Shown: piece by piece, positions 34,701 through 43,376 of the stretch
Layout: every line of letters starts with the position of its first letter
Position numbering within the stretch: the first letter of the stretch is position 1
NCBI GenBank assembly: GCA_019637075.1
Contig: JAHBWI010000002.1
Coordinates: 186,001-250,000 of the forward strand
Length of the DNA stretch: 64,000 bases
Direction of reading: 5' to 3'
DNA from: Nitrospiraceae bacterium
GTDB taxonomy: Bacteria; Nitrospirota; Nitrospiria; Nitrospirales; Nitrospiraceae
Position numbers and translations under genes: made by a program
The notes under the pieces: model-generated
What the model was told of the DNA's origin: nothing
Databases searched by the model: none
What the model saw: the letters and a program-made list of their open reading frames with translations, nothing else

Positions 34701-35032
34701 TCTGAAGGAACTCGCCTTGAACGTCAGGGCGAACTTCGCCGATCGCGCTCCGAATCCCATGGCGGTGCGTAGTGCGTGTGTGAACACGTACTGCCCAATA
34801 CATATTCAATGCATTCAGTTGCGCCGCGACCAGGGACATCCGTTCAACGGCGGCTGTGCCATGAAACAGCCTAATCCCAACATCGGACGTGCATTTCTTC
34901 TGATCCCGCGGGATTCATTGTTGATCTTCGAGTGAACCTGCCGGACAATCCTTTCGACTCATTTCCGAATACTCAGGCAACCAAGGGACAGTCGCCATAG
35001 CGGACCATCACCTTCGGACCAGGAGGCACCAG
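34701..35032. other. Gap between secreted array and fascin-like lipoprotein
   Basis: 332 bases with no supportable gene; the short open frame here lacks a ribosome site and a signal peptide. It is less GC-rich than its surroundings, so it may hold a promoter for the lipoprotein gene at 35033. I could not pick out a convincing -35/-10 pair or a hairpin. Confidence 0.4.
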
Positions 35033-36265
35033 ATGCGACATAGAGCAGTCCTCACATTCGTAGCAACAGCAGCATTATGCATGGGGCTTGCCGGCTGCGC
35101 GGCAAAGGACCCTGGTAAGGACCGCGTCGCGAAAGACACCCCGGCAATGGAAGTTCCCGTGATTCCCGACGAGACGCCTTCCGGGCAGGCAACGGCGGCG
35201 CCGGACACGGCGGGAGAGGTGCAGGAGCGTGGGGTTTCGCGGGTGCTTCCGGGTGCGACCGCCGGGACAGCGGTCGTGGGAGCCCTATCGACCAATTTCA
35301 CCAGCGCCTATCCCGGGGAGTTCGCCTTTAGAACGCAGACAGGCTATTACCTCACGGCCATCAACGGCGGCGGCCGGACCGGAGACCCAACCGTCATCAC
35401 GAGCGCGACTTCGGCGGGCCCCTGGGAAAAATTCAAGCTCGGTATCGCCTCGCCGCCCTCCTCCTATGACAAACTCATTCAAACCGCGACAGGAAACTAC
35501 CTGACGGCGGTCAACGGCGGCGGCATGACCGCGAATGTGTTGCACACCGACGCGACACAGCCGAAGGATTGGGAACGGTTCCGGCTGGTCTATATGGGCG
35601 GATACCCCCCGCCCTATTACGGGATCGGGACAAGCAAAGGTAACTTCCTCACGGCCGTGGGGGCCGGAGGGCGCTACCAGGACGCCGTCCACAGCGATGC
35701 CAGACAAGTCCAAGCCTGGGAGCAGTTCCGCATCGTCAAATGTGGTGATCCTGGCTCCGGGTATGAGTACGGCATCATGGCGGCCGACGGCGAATTTCTC
35801 GCCTCCTCCACCTATCAGGGCAAGACCTGGTTCGGCCTGAACGGCCACCCGAGTGAGCCGGAGATGAGACTCAAGGTGATTCGACAAGGCGATGGCACTT
35901 TCGCACTCCAAACCGTGAATGGACGATACGTCACTGCGCTGGGAGGCGGCGGGCAAGTCGAGAAATACGACAGGAAATATTGGACACCTGATTGCGGAGG
36001 CCTCTTCGGCGGGCCCTGCGTCGGGGGATCCTCCCCCATCTTCCACATTGACGCGACGCAGGTGCAGGCCTGGGAAAAATTCCGCCTCATCGACCAGGGC
36101 AACTGCACGTACGCGATTCAAACCACGAGCGGATTCTTTGCCGGCATTTTTAAAGATGGCTCCGGCGTGACCTTGTTCACGACAAGACGGGACGGCGCGT
36201 CGACACCGAACGAGAAATTCCAACTAGTCGTGTTCGGCCTGGCGTCACCGCCTATCATTCAGTAG
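35033..36265 (+). CDS. Lipoprotein with fascin-like beta-trefoil repeats
   Basis: 410 residues. Lipobox MGLAGC, then a linker with EVQERGVSRVLPG (island motif). Tandem fascin-like units follow, each with the pattern (T..G.YLTA..GGG......DA.....WE.F.L): TGYYLTAINGGG, TGNYLTAVNGGG, KGNFLTAVGAGG, NGRYVTALGGGG, and intervening WEKFKL, WERFRL, WEQFRI, WEKFRL. Fascin-type trefoils bind carbohydrate or protein filaments; here it is a surface or periplasmic binding lipoprotein by inference. AGGAGG precedes the ATG. No catalytic motif. Confidence 0.8.
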   Translation: MRHRAVLTFVATAALCMGLAGCAAKDPGKDRVAKDTPAMEVPVIPDETPSGQATAAPDTAGEVQERGVSRVLPGATAGTAVVGALSTNFTSAYPGEFAFRTQTGYYLTAINGGGRTGDPTVITSATSAGPWEKFKLGIASPPSSYDKLIQTATGNYLTAVNGGGMTANVLHTDATQPKDWERFRLVYMGGYPPPYYGIGTSKGNFLTAVGAGGRYQDAVHSDARQVQAWEQFRIVKCGDPGSGYEYGIMAADGEFLASSTYQGKTWFGLNGHPSEPEMRLKVIRQGDGTFALQTVNGRYVTALGGGGQVEKYDRKYWTPDCGGLFGGPCVGGSSPIFHIDATQVQAWEKFRLIDQGNCTYAIQTTSGFFAGIFKDGSGVTLFTTRRDGASTPNEKFQLVVFGLASPPIIQ

Positions 36266-36282
36266 GCACGGTAACAGGTGAG

Positions 36283-36591
36283 TTGAAGACTTGCCAGTCA
36301 AGTACACAGCAGCGCCGGCCCAACACCCACGTCCTATTTTGCGGCGGCGACACCATGCTCTGTTGCACCGTCGACAACAATACCAATCAGGTGATCAATT
36401 GCCGGAAGCCGGCCGGCAGTCACATCATGCCTGGCCTGCAGGGCAACAATATCGGCGCCGCCGGGATGGCCGGGGTTCAACGACGCGGCACGGCGGGAAC
36501 GGCAACGGCATCCGATGAGGATACTCCGGTTCCTTCAACGCTCACCCCGGAGCTCGTAAAAGATTTGGTGAAAAAGCCCACTTCGAAATAA
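36283..36591 (+). CDS. Truncated double-Cys family protein
   Basis: Up to 102 residues from a TTG with AGGTGAG just before it. It matches the C-terminal two thirds of the double-Cys family (LFCGGDTMLCCTVDNNTNQVINC) and keeps the tail motif GVQRRGTAGT. The signal peptide and the first Cys region are missing and no upstream start restores them. It starts 18 bases after the previous stop. Probably a 5'-truncated copy that may no longer be exported. Confidence 0.45.
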   Translation: MKTCQSSTQQRRPNTHVLFCGGDTMLCCTVDNNTNQVINCRKPAGSHIMPGLQGNNIGAAGMAGVQRRGTAGTATASDEDTPVPSTLTPELVKDLVKKPTSK

Positions 36592-36631
36592 GGCTTTCGA
36601 GCGAGTCTCCGCATCGGCAACGCGACGCAGA

Positions 36632-36685
36632 GCCTGTGTCGCGCAGGGAGGATGATACCGATTACCTGCCTGCGCCGACACAGGC
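36632..36685. terminator. Hairpin terminator between convergent genes
   Basis: GCCTGTGTCGCGCAGG at 36632-36647 pairs with CCTGCGCCGACACAGGC at 36669-36685, leaving one bulged base and a loop of about 20 bases. It lies between the end of the secreted-protein island and the convergent gene at 36738-37718. No T-run, so probably a bidirectional or rho-assisted terminator. Confidence 0.55.
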
Positions 36686-36737
36686 GTATGCAAAGGATAC
36701 AAGACGCGCCGGCGCCGCGCGGGATCGATCGGGCGAC

Positions 36738-37718
36738 TTACCTGGGGAGATACTTGACCACGTAGTCGGTGCCGTGGAACGAGGCTTCAAGGACCTGGAT
36801 CTGGGCCGGGCTCATCGGATTGATGCCGGCCTGCATGAGTAGATCGGCACGGAGTGTCTGCCAAACGATCTGATCGAACTGGGTGCGGGTCTGCGGATGG
36901 CTCAAGGCTTCACGCACGCCGGTTTCAATCGCGTTGCCGAGCGTATCCAGGTATTTCTTCGACACCTCGCAGATATTGATCGGGAAAATGACGTCGAACC
37001 AGTACGTGCATTTGTCCTGCGGCTTGAGTGTTCCCCGAAACCCCGCCCGTACCGCCTGGTACGTGGGAAATCCCTGCTGGTTCGTCGTGGGTAGAATGAA
37101 GATATCGACAATCGCATTCTCGCCCACCGTATCACCCACCGCCTGATCACCTTCGGGGGAATAGTCTCGGTAGTAGGTCTTGAATTGCAGGCTCGGGAAA
37201 TGAAACTCCAGATGCAGCTCATTGCCTTCGGACTTCACCACCGGTGGGTTGGACAGACCGTTTGCATGCACGAACACGCGGCTGCCGTTTGACGCCTCAT
37301 GCACATACGGCGGGACGGTGAAGCGTCCGGCCAGACTCCGCCCGATCGTAAAGTTCGAGTCGACTTGCCCACGCAGGTTCGTCAGCTGCACGAACGATTT
37401 CGACAGATCCCCGCCGAGCAGGAGCGCCAGTGGAATCGTCTTGACCAAAGGCGCCGGAGCCTGTGGCGGTTGCATCATCGGCTGCATCCCTGCTCCAGGT
37501 ATGCCTTGCTGCCGTTGCCCCGGGATCGGCGGCATCTGATTGGGCCCTGGCATCTGTTGCCCCATTGGAGGAGGAACCGGCTGCACCGGCACGGATGGGG
37601 TATTGGAACGAGGGGGAAAGACTTGCGCGTCCGCCAGGGGAATAGGCCCGTACAGCGATGTCAATAATCCGAGTAGCACCAACGACGTTTGAAGCCCGAG
37701 GGACAGCAAGGTGATCAT
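36738..37718 (-). CDS. Secreted Pro/Gln-rich protein of unknown function
   Basis: 326 residues. Signal peptide (LGLQTSLVLLGLLTSLYGPIPLADA). About 60 residues rich in Pro, Gln, Met and Gly follow, then a folded domain of about 220 residues (FVQLTNLRGQVDSNFTIGRSLAGRF; ELHLEFHFPSLQFKTYYRDYSPEGD; NAIVDIFILPTTNQQGFPTYQAVRAGF; TYWFDVIFPINICEVSKKYL). No family recognised. The low-complexity stretch resembles that of the next minus-strand gene upstream (37948), so the two may act together. Confidence 0.6.
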   Translation of the reverse strand: MITLLSLGLQTSLVLLGLLTSLYGPIPLADAQVFPPRSNTPSVPVQPVPPPMGQQMPGPNQMPPIPGQRQQGIPGAGMQPMMQPPQAPAPLVKTIPLALLLGGDLSKSFVQLTNLRGQVDSNFTIGRSLAGRFTVPPYVHEASNGSRVFVHANGLSNPPVVKSEGNELHLEFHFPSLQFKTYYRDYSPEGDQAVGDTVGENAIVDIFILPTTNQQGFPTYQAVRAGFRGTLKPQDKCTYWFDVIFPINICEVSKKYLDTLGNAIETGVREALSHPQTRTQFDQIVWQTLRADLLMQAGINPMSPAQIQVLEASFHGTDYVVKYLPR

Positions 37719-37947
37719 TCGTTCCGAGGAGAGCCTTCCATCCTGTGTTGCTCACGAGTCGCCATGGGATCCATTACTCACGAGCTACGCTTCACAATAA
37801 ACTCGTCACCAGAAGAGTGAATTCGCAGGATGTCCAAACTGATCGACGGCAAGGCCGCAGCGAACGAAGCGGCGACGCGTACTTCGCCTCGGCCGTTGAG
37901 CCGCTGAGCGATGCGAGAACGCAGTTGGCGATCATTTCAACATCCTG

Positions 37948-39576
37948 CTACTGGTGGCGAAACCAGCGCGTGACCCGCACATCATCTCCCACCTTCGCCG
38001 CCACATAAGAGAGCGGGGTGACCTGGACGGCCTGTTGCGCTTCGTCACGCACCTGAGTGGCATGACCAGCCTGAGTCTTGCCGAATCCGTTCGGAATCAC
38101 GGCCGGTTCCTCGACCTGCGCGGCAACCTGCCCCGCCGGTCGTTGTTGGCCGGCCAGTTGCGCGAGACTTTCCTCCACATCGGTCCGCCGCGCGGGAGAG
38201 GCGACGAGAAAGAAGGTCTCCACCCCCTTGAACTGATCGAGCGTGAACCAATAGGGCCCGTCCGGGAAGGCCTGCTCCACCTCCGGCTTGAGCGGATTGC
38301 CGACCGTGCCGTTGGCCGTAGGGAAGACCGGCTGCGCCCACCCCGAACCATCGATGGAGATCACGTACACGAAACATTCACAGTTGGTTCGCACCACCAG
38401 CTTGAAGCGATCTCCGTCCTGCCCGCCCTTCAAGGTTTCACCGTCCTGCACGAGCGTCACTTGCTTTCCGTTCGGTCCATTGACCTGGCGGATGAGCGCC
38501 ACGTCCAATGCCACCGGTTCAACCGGTCCTGGGATGCCTCGCGGATAGACGCCGCCCGGGTACGACACGCCGACGTTAGGGGCCTGCCCATAAGGCTGCG
38601 GCATCCCAGGCTGGGCATAGCCCTGCACCGGCTGCTGGGCGTAGCCTTGCATCGGCTGCTGATATCCCTGCATCCCTTGCTGCTGGTAACCACCCATCGC
38701 CCCTGGTTGCATCGGTTGTTGCTGATAGCCGCCCTGCATGGCTTGTTGTTGATAGGGATCCATCTGCTGTTGGTACGTCCCCGGTTGCATCGGCGGCTGA
38801 CCATAGCCCTGCATCCCTTGTGGAGGATAGCCGGGAGCGGGAGCCTGCGCGGCCATGCCCGGCGCGGCGGACGGATAGCCCGGTTGCGGCGGTAATCCCT
38901 GTTGGGCTGGATAGCCGGGCTGGGGCGGGTATCCACCCATCTGCCCTCCATAGGGTTGGGTCCCGTACTGGCCATACTGCCCGCCGTAGGGCTGTGTCAT
39001 GCCATAGGCAGGAGCCTGCACATTCATGCCGGGCACAGAGGCATAGGGATTACTGGGATCATAATACCCTCCGACCTGCCCTTGATAACCGTATTGCGAC
39101 GTTCCGTACCCACCCATTCCACCATACCCGCTCATGCCGCCGTATCCGCCCATCCCGCCGTATCCCTGCATTCCATAGCCACCCGCCATGCCGCCCGCGG
39201 GATTGTACGGATCTGGGTATCCCATACCCATGCCCATCCCCACACCTTGCTGGCCGGATGCTTGGGCGTTCATCATCGCCTGTTGCTGCTGCATCAGCAT
39301 GGTCGGCGGGACCAACGCCGCAGGCGAGGTGCCCATGGGCAACCCCATCGCCACATAGGGCGTGCTGAGACGCACCATCAGCCGATTCATGTCTTCGGAA
39401 TACTTGCCGCCGTAATTTTTGTTGCTGGTGACGAGGAGATTGCGGGCGAATTCAATACCGGCCGGAATCAAAAACGGCGCGGCGGCACAGGACGCCAAAA
39501 GCAGAAAGGGCACAAAAACCAGTAGCCCCGCGTGGGTGCTGGCAGGGCGCCGGAGCGACTGTCGGCGTGCATTCAT
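37948..39576 (-). CDS. Lipoprotein with prion-like low-complexity region and DUF4384 domain
   Basis: 542 residues. Lipoprotein signal with LLASC. Residues 35-80 are a short ordered segment (GIEFARNLLVTSNKNYGGKYSEDMNRLMVRLS). Residues about 105-345 are almost entirely Gly, Tyr, Gln, Pro, Met and Ala (repeats of GYGGM, PGYP, GYQQQ). The C-terminus is a DUF4384 domain (VALDVALIRQVNG....GDRFKLVVRTNCECFVYVISIDGSGWAQPVFPT..). AGGTGAGG precedes the start. It is divergent from the ECF sigma gene whose operon encodes a caspase with DUF4384, so a shared pathway is plausible. Confidence 0.82.
   Translation of the reverse strand: MNARRQSLRRPASTHAGLLVFVPFLLLASCAAAPFLIPAGIEFARNLLVTSNKNYGGKYSEDMNRLMVRLSTPYVAMGLPMGTSPAALVPPTMLMQQQQAMMNAQASGQQGVGMGMGMGYPDPYNPAGGMAGGYGMQGYGGMGGYGGMSGYGGMGGYGTSQYGYQGQVGGYYDPSNPYASVPGMNVQAPAYGMTQPYGGQYGQYGTQPYGGQMGGYPPQPGYPAQQGLPPQPGYPSAAPGMAAQAPAPGYPPQGMQGYGQPPMQPGTYQQQMDPYQQQAMQGGYQQQPMQPGAMGGYQQQGMQGYQQPMQGYAQQPVQGYAQPGMPQPYGQAPNVGVSYPGGVYPRGIPGPVEPVALDVALIRQVNGPNGKQVTLVQDGETLKGGQDGDRFKLVVRTNCECFVYVISIDGSGWAQPVFPTANGTVGNPLKPEVEQAFPDGPYWFTLDQFKGVETFFLVASPARRTDVEESLAQLAGQQRPAGQVAAQVEEPAVIPNGFGKTQAGHATQVRDEAQQAVQVTPLSYVAAKVGDDVRVTRWFRHQ
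38580..39250 (-). repeat. Gly/Tyr/Gln/Pro low-complexity coding repeats
   Basis: Degenerate short coding repeats inside the DUF4384 lipoprotein gene. GYGGM-type units lie at about 39090-39190 and GYQQQ/PGYP-type units at about 38600-38960. Composition is like prion-like or phase-separating domains. Copy number may vary between strains. Confidence 0.7.
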
Positions 39577-39749
39577 GAGATCACCTCACCTTGTACCCGT
39601 CTGTCGCGCCATCCCTGGAAAGGTTCACGATTGTAGTCTCTCGTTTATCGAAGGGTCAACGGGCCGCTATTGAGGGCGCGGCGGTATCTGTGCTAGAGCT
39701 GAGGCGCCCGGGCAGCGCTTCCCCGTATTATCCTTGAACATGTAGGCCC

Positions 39750-40334
39750 ATGGATCCGACTCACGACCAGAATGCAGCGGAGGTTAGGCTCGTGACGGAG
39801 GTGGCAACGGAAGATCCCCAGGCCTTTGAGAAGCTGTACGGGCTCTACGAACAGCGCGTCTACCATTATATCTGTACATTGGTGCGGGATCCCAACCTGG
39901 CGGAAGAGGTCGTCGGCGACGTCATGCTGGCCGTGTGGCAGGGGGCGCGTCGTTTCGCCCATCAGTCGCGGGTCTCCACATGGATTTTCGGGATCGCACG
40001 ACATAAGGCCTTTGACGCGCTTCGCCGCCATGGCCGCCACCAGCAACAGGCGCTTCCGCTCGACGACGCACCGGACATTCCCGATCGGGAGGACTCACCG
40101 GTCGAGCAGATCCATCGCGAACAATTGGGGTGGATCACCAGACAAGCCGTGGCCAAGTTGTCCCCCGAACATCAGGAGATCCTTCGGCTGGTCTTCTATG
40201 AGGAGCTGCCCTACGACGAGATCGCAACCTTGCTCGAGATTCATGAAAGCACCGTCAAGACGCGCGTCTTCTACGCAAAGCAGCAGCTGAAACGTCACAT
40301 GGACCGCGTGACGGCAGGAGAGTCCGTGCTATGA
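39750..40334 (+). CDS. ECF-type RNA polymerase sigma factor
   Basis: 194 residues. Region 2 is visible as FEKLYGLYEQRVYHYICTLVRDPNLAEEVVGDVMLAVWQGARRF...SRVSTWIFGIARHKAFDALRR, and region 4 as LSPEHQEILRLVFYEELPYDEIATLLEIHESTVKTRVFYAKQQLK. Its end overlaps the anti-sigma gene by ATGA, so they are coupled. Directs transcription of an envelope-stress-type regulon, likely including the caspase gene that follows. The ribosome site is weak. Confidence 0.94.
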   Translation: MDPTHDQNAAEVRLVTEVATEDPQAFEKLYGLYEQRVYHYICTLVRDPNLAEEVVGDVMLAVWQGARRFAHQSRVSTWIFGIARHKAFDALRRHGRHQQQALPLDDAPDIPDREDSPVEQIHREQLGWITRQAVAKLSPEHQEILRLVFYEELPYDEIATLLEIHESTVKTRVFYAKQQLKRHMDRVTAGESVL

Positions 40335-41008
40335 GCGCACCGCACGAGACCCAAGCCGCACATCCCACTGCCCTGCTCCTCCCCTGGTATGTGAGCGGCA
40401 CCCTGAAGGACCAAGAACGCCTGGCGGTGGAACACCACCTCGCCGACTGCGATGCCTGTCGGCGCGAGATGGAGGAACTCAAAGCCTTGCGGCTCCCGAT
40501 GCGGGATGCCTTTGCCGCAACACCGGCCCCCGCCCCACGGCTCAAAACCGCGGTGATGGCCAAGATCCAGAGCGCCCGGGAAGATCGTCCCGCTTCCAAT
40601 TCCCAGCCGGCCGCACTCCCAGTGGGCGAAACCCTTGAACAGTGGTTCCGGAACCTGTTTGCACCGCGCTGGATGCCGACGCTGGCAGCCACGCTCCTGG
40701 TCGGCCAACTGCTCTTGCTGCTGTGGTCGGCGGGGCAGCAGAGCCCGCTGCCTCCGAGCACCATCTCCACAAGGGCTGTTGCCCCCGTGTCCACCAAGGT
40801 TCAGATCCTGTTTCAGGAATCGGTCACCGAGGCACAGATTCGACGGATCGTACAGGGCTTGCAAGGCCGTATCGTGGATGGGCCTGGTGCCGATGGACGC
40901 TATACCGTGGAAGTGGGACCGGCAGTGGCAGATCAGGTCGATGCAAGAATCCAGAGCCTGCGACAGCAGTCCAAAATCATTCGGCGGGCGGAGCGGCTGT
41001 CGCCTTGA
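40331..41008 (+). CDS. Zinc-finger (ZAS) anti-sigma factor, membrane anchored
   Basis: 225 residues. The cytoplasmic zinc-binding anti-sigma motif is H-x3-C-x2-C in HHLADCDACRREME, preceded by LPWYVSGTL. One transmembrane helix (TLAATLLVGQLLLLLW) lies near residue 125. The periplasmic domain (VQILFQESVTEAQIRRIVQGLQGRIVDGP..GRYTVEV) resembles a small ferredoxin-like sensor fold. Overlaps the sigma gene (ATGA). It should hold the sigma factor until an envelope signal inactivates it. Confidence 0.92.
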   Translation: MSAPHETQAAHPTALLLPWYVSGTLKDQERLAVEHHLADCDACRREMEELKALRLPMRDAFAATPAPAPRLKTAVMAKIQSAREDRPASNSQPAALPVGETLEQWFRNLFAPRWMPTLAATLLVGQLLLLLWSAGQQSPLPPSTISTRAVAPVSTKVQILFQESVTEAQIRRIVQGLQGRIVDGPGADGRYTVEVGPAVADQVDARIQSLRQQSKIIRRAERLSP

Positions 41009-41057
41009 ACCTTTTGCCGAGCGACACGACAGACCGACCATGAGGCGAGGAATCCCC

Positions 41058-43247
41058 ATGATGCAGCGTATCGCGACCCTGCTTCTCTGCACCCTGATCG
41101 CTTTTCCCACGGCTCAGGCTGCGGAAGCAGGCAAGGCCGGGACAAAACGGGCCTTGCTGATCGGCATCAATCGTTACCAAGTACTTCCCACTCTCAACGG
41201 GTCTCTCAACGATATCGAAACCATGCGGCAAGTACTCACCACACGCTGGGGGTTTCAGCCGCAACACATCGCGATGCTCACCGACCAGGCTGCCACCCGA
41301 GCCGGCATCTTTGCGGCTTTTGAACGATTGGTCCAAGAGACCGGCCCATCGGACATGGTCTACGTGCATTACTCGGGACACGGCTCCCAAGTCGAGGACG
41401 TCAGCGGTGACGAAGTCGACGATCACCTGGACGAAACGCTGGTGCCGCATGACGGACGAACTCCCAACATTCCCGACATCACCGACGACGAATTGGAGGC
41501 CATCGTCGCCAGGCTGAAGGCCCGCAGCGTCTTGATCGTCCTCGACTCCTGCCATTCAGGAACCGCAACGCGTTCTTTGGACATCCGGACCCGTTCGGTC
41601 CCGCAAGATACGAGGACTGAGCTGTACCGATCGTCCGGTGTGCAAACGCGTCAGGTCGTCCCGGTCACCAGCACACGCTACGTCCTCATGACCGGCGCCG
41701 CCGCCAACCAAGAAGCCCTCGACGGACCGGTCGGGGGACGCTATCACGGGTTTTTTTCCTACTCACTGTCTCGCAGCATGGGCTCGGCCAGCCCCTCCGC
41801 CTCGCCGCGGGAGATTTTTTCGGGAGTCGAGAGGGAGATGAAACGCATCCAGGCCCACTTCGGCCGCATCTCGATGCCGGAGCCACAACTGGAAGCCCCT
41901 CCCGCGCTGATGGACGCCCCGCTCCTGCCCGCGCCCTCCGAGCCGGGCAATGGAGCGAATGCGACCGGGACTGCCCGTTTGCCTTGGGTCGAGGTCAAAG
42001 CGCAGAACGGGGGAGACTTTCTCCTCGTCAACGGCCAGTTGCTCGGCGCCACGCCGGGATCGACGTGGGCGGTGTATCCTCCGAACGAAGTGGGATTCGC
42101 ACCCGGCAAGTCGCTCGGCCTGCTGACGGTTACGCAGACACGAGCAAAAGATGCCCTCGCCAAACCGCAGGGCAAGGAGCTTTCGGTCGCAGCCGGCTCG
42201 CGTGCCGTGGCATTTCTGCCGGCGGCTTCGCCGGAACGAGTGCCCATTCGCCTGTTGGATGTCCCGAAGGAACGTCGCGCAAAGATCGAGCAGGTCCTGC
42301 ACGAACAGGGACGTGAGGTGCAAATTGTCGAGCCTGGGCAGTCGGCTCAATTTCTGGTGGATGTGAAGGAGAATCAGCTACAGCTGTATTCCGCGGATGG
42401 GCTGCAGCTCGTCAGCTCGTTCGCGATGGAAGACTCGCAGTGGGGCGCCGGGCTGGCGCTGGTGTTGTCCCGTTCCGCCAACGCCTCCGAACTCCTGACC
42501 CTGGATAATCCTTCGGCGCAGATCAAAGTCGACGTGAGAATCGCCGGAGCGCCTCGCCGCCAAAGCCGCGGGATCGCCGTGGTCGCTGACACGGAACCGG
42601 CACAGTACCGCATCCGGCGCGAAGGCGACCCCCGCACAGCCGGTAACAGCCTGCAGTTGGAAATCCAGGCAACGGCGGATAGCTACCTGACCATTGTGGA
42701 TGTGGATTCCGAAGGGCACCTTAATCTTCTGTTTCCGACTGAACATCAACAAGCGTCCTTCTATCCCGAAGGTTGGGTGCGGGCCGGTGACGTGGTGACG
42801 ATTCCGGATTCGTTGCAGTCGGGAAATCATGCGGGTTTTCATTGGGACTATGCGCCTCCGACCGGTACCGACACGGTGCGGGTGTTTGCATCGACGGATC
42901 TGGAGACCGCGCAAGCCATCCGCCGGAGAGTGAGGAGTACTTCCGCGCCGGCGTCTCAGGCTACGACAATGGTGACCACGCGATCGGTGGTCGCATCGAG
43001 CGTCACGAATCTCCGCCAGGACTTGAGTCGAATCGCCACGCGTGGACTCTCCTCGGTCTACGATCCGACTCCCGCTGCCTTGACCGGGCAGCCGGCAGCT
43101 CCTTCGATACCTGCACCAGCGGCCCCGACGCCAAGCCCGATGACGAATCCCGTCCCTCAAGCCGATCCCCCTGCCGCGCAGCCGATCGCGAACGGACCTC
43201 CGGCCGATTGGACCGCAACGTCACTCACAATCCAAGTTGCGCCCTGA
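41058..43247 (+). CDS. Secreted caspase-family protein with DUF4384 domain
   Basis: 729 residues. Signal peptide (IATLLLCTLIAFPTAQA), then a caspase domain at KRALLIGINRYQVL, with catalytic His in VHYSGHGSQVED and Cys in VLDSCHSGTAT. The middle is unassigned. DUF4384 lies near residues 530-630 (LQLEIQATADSYLTIVDVDSEGHLNLLFPTEHQ). The tail is Pro/Ala-rich. ATG 41058 has GAGG seven bases upstream; ATG 41040 is an alternative. It follows the ECF sigma/anti-sigma pair by 50 bases, so expression is probably stress-induced. Same architecture as the 10291 product but only moderately similar. Confidence 0.92.
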   Translation: MMQRIATLLLCTLIAFPTAQAAEAGKAGTKRALLIGINRYQVLPTLNGSLNDIETMRQVLTTRWGFQPQHIAMLTDQAATRAGIFAAFERLVQETGPSDMVYVHYSGHGSQVEDVSGDEVDDHLDETLVPHDGRTPNIPDITDDELEAIVARLKARSVLIVLDSCHSGTATRSLDIRTRSVPQDTRTELYRSSGVQTRQVVPVTSTRYVLMTGAAANQEALDGPVGGRYHGFFSYSLSRSMGSASPSASPREIFSGVEREMKRIQAHFGRISMPEPQLEAPPALMDAPLLPAPSEPGNGANATGTARLPWVEVKAQNGGDFLLVNGQLLGATPGSTWAVYPPNEVGFAPGKSLGLLTVTQTRAKDALAKPQGKELSVAAGSRAVAFLPAASPERVPIRLLDVPKERRAKIEQVLHEQGREVQIVEPGQSAQFLVDVKENQLQLYSADGLQLVSSFAMEDSQWGAGLALVLSRSANASELLTLDNPSAQIKVDVRIAGAPRRQSRGIAVVADTEPAQYRIRREGDPRTAGNSLQLEIQATADSYLTIVDVDSEGHLNLLFPTEHQQASFYPEGWVRAGDVVTIPDSLQSGNHAGFHWDYAPPTGTDTVRVFASTDLETAQAIRRRVRSTSAPASQATTMVTTRSVVASSVTNLRQDLSRIATRGLSSVYDPTPAALTGQPAAPSIPAPAAPTPSPMTNPVPQADPPAAQPIANGPPADWTATSLTIQVAP

Positions 43248-43376
43248 GCTGGGCTTTGATGGAACGGGAAGATCGACCTGACTCTGGACCGAGGCGGAGT
43301 GGTCTTAGCGAGCCGGTCATGAGGAAAGGCAGCTGGCGTGAATTCGAACGGAGAGGATCGAAGGAGTTGATCCCGG

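Noticed and set aside
34717-34935. 72-codon open frame before the fascin-like lipoprotein gene
   Set aside because: No ribosome site, no signal peptide and no similarity to the island proteins.
38580-39250. Repetitive DNA that might be taken for a CRISPR or tandem satellite
   Set aside because: The repeats are short, degenerate and in frame within the DUF4384 lipoprotein gene; there are no spacers and no cas genes.
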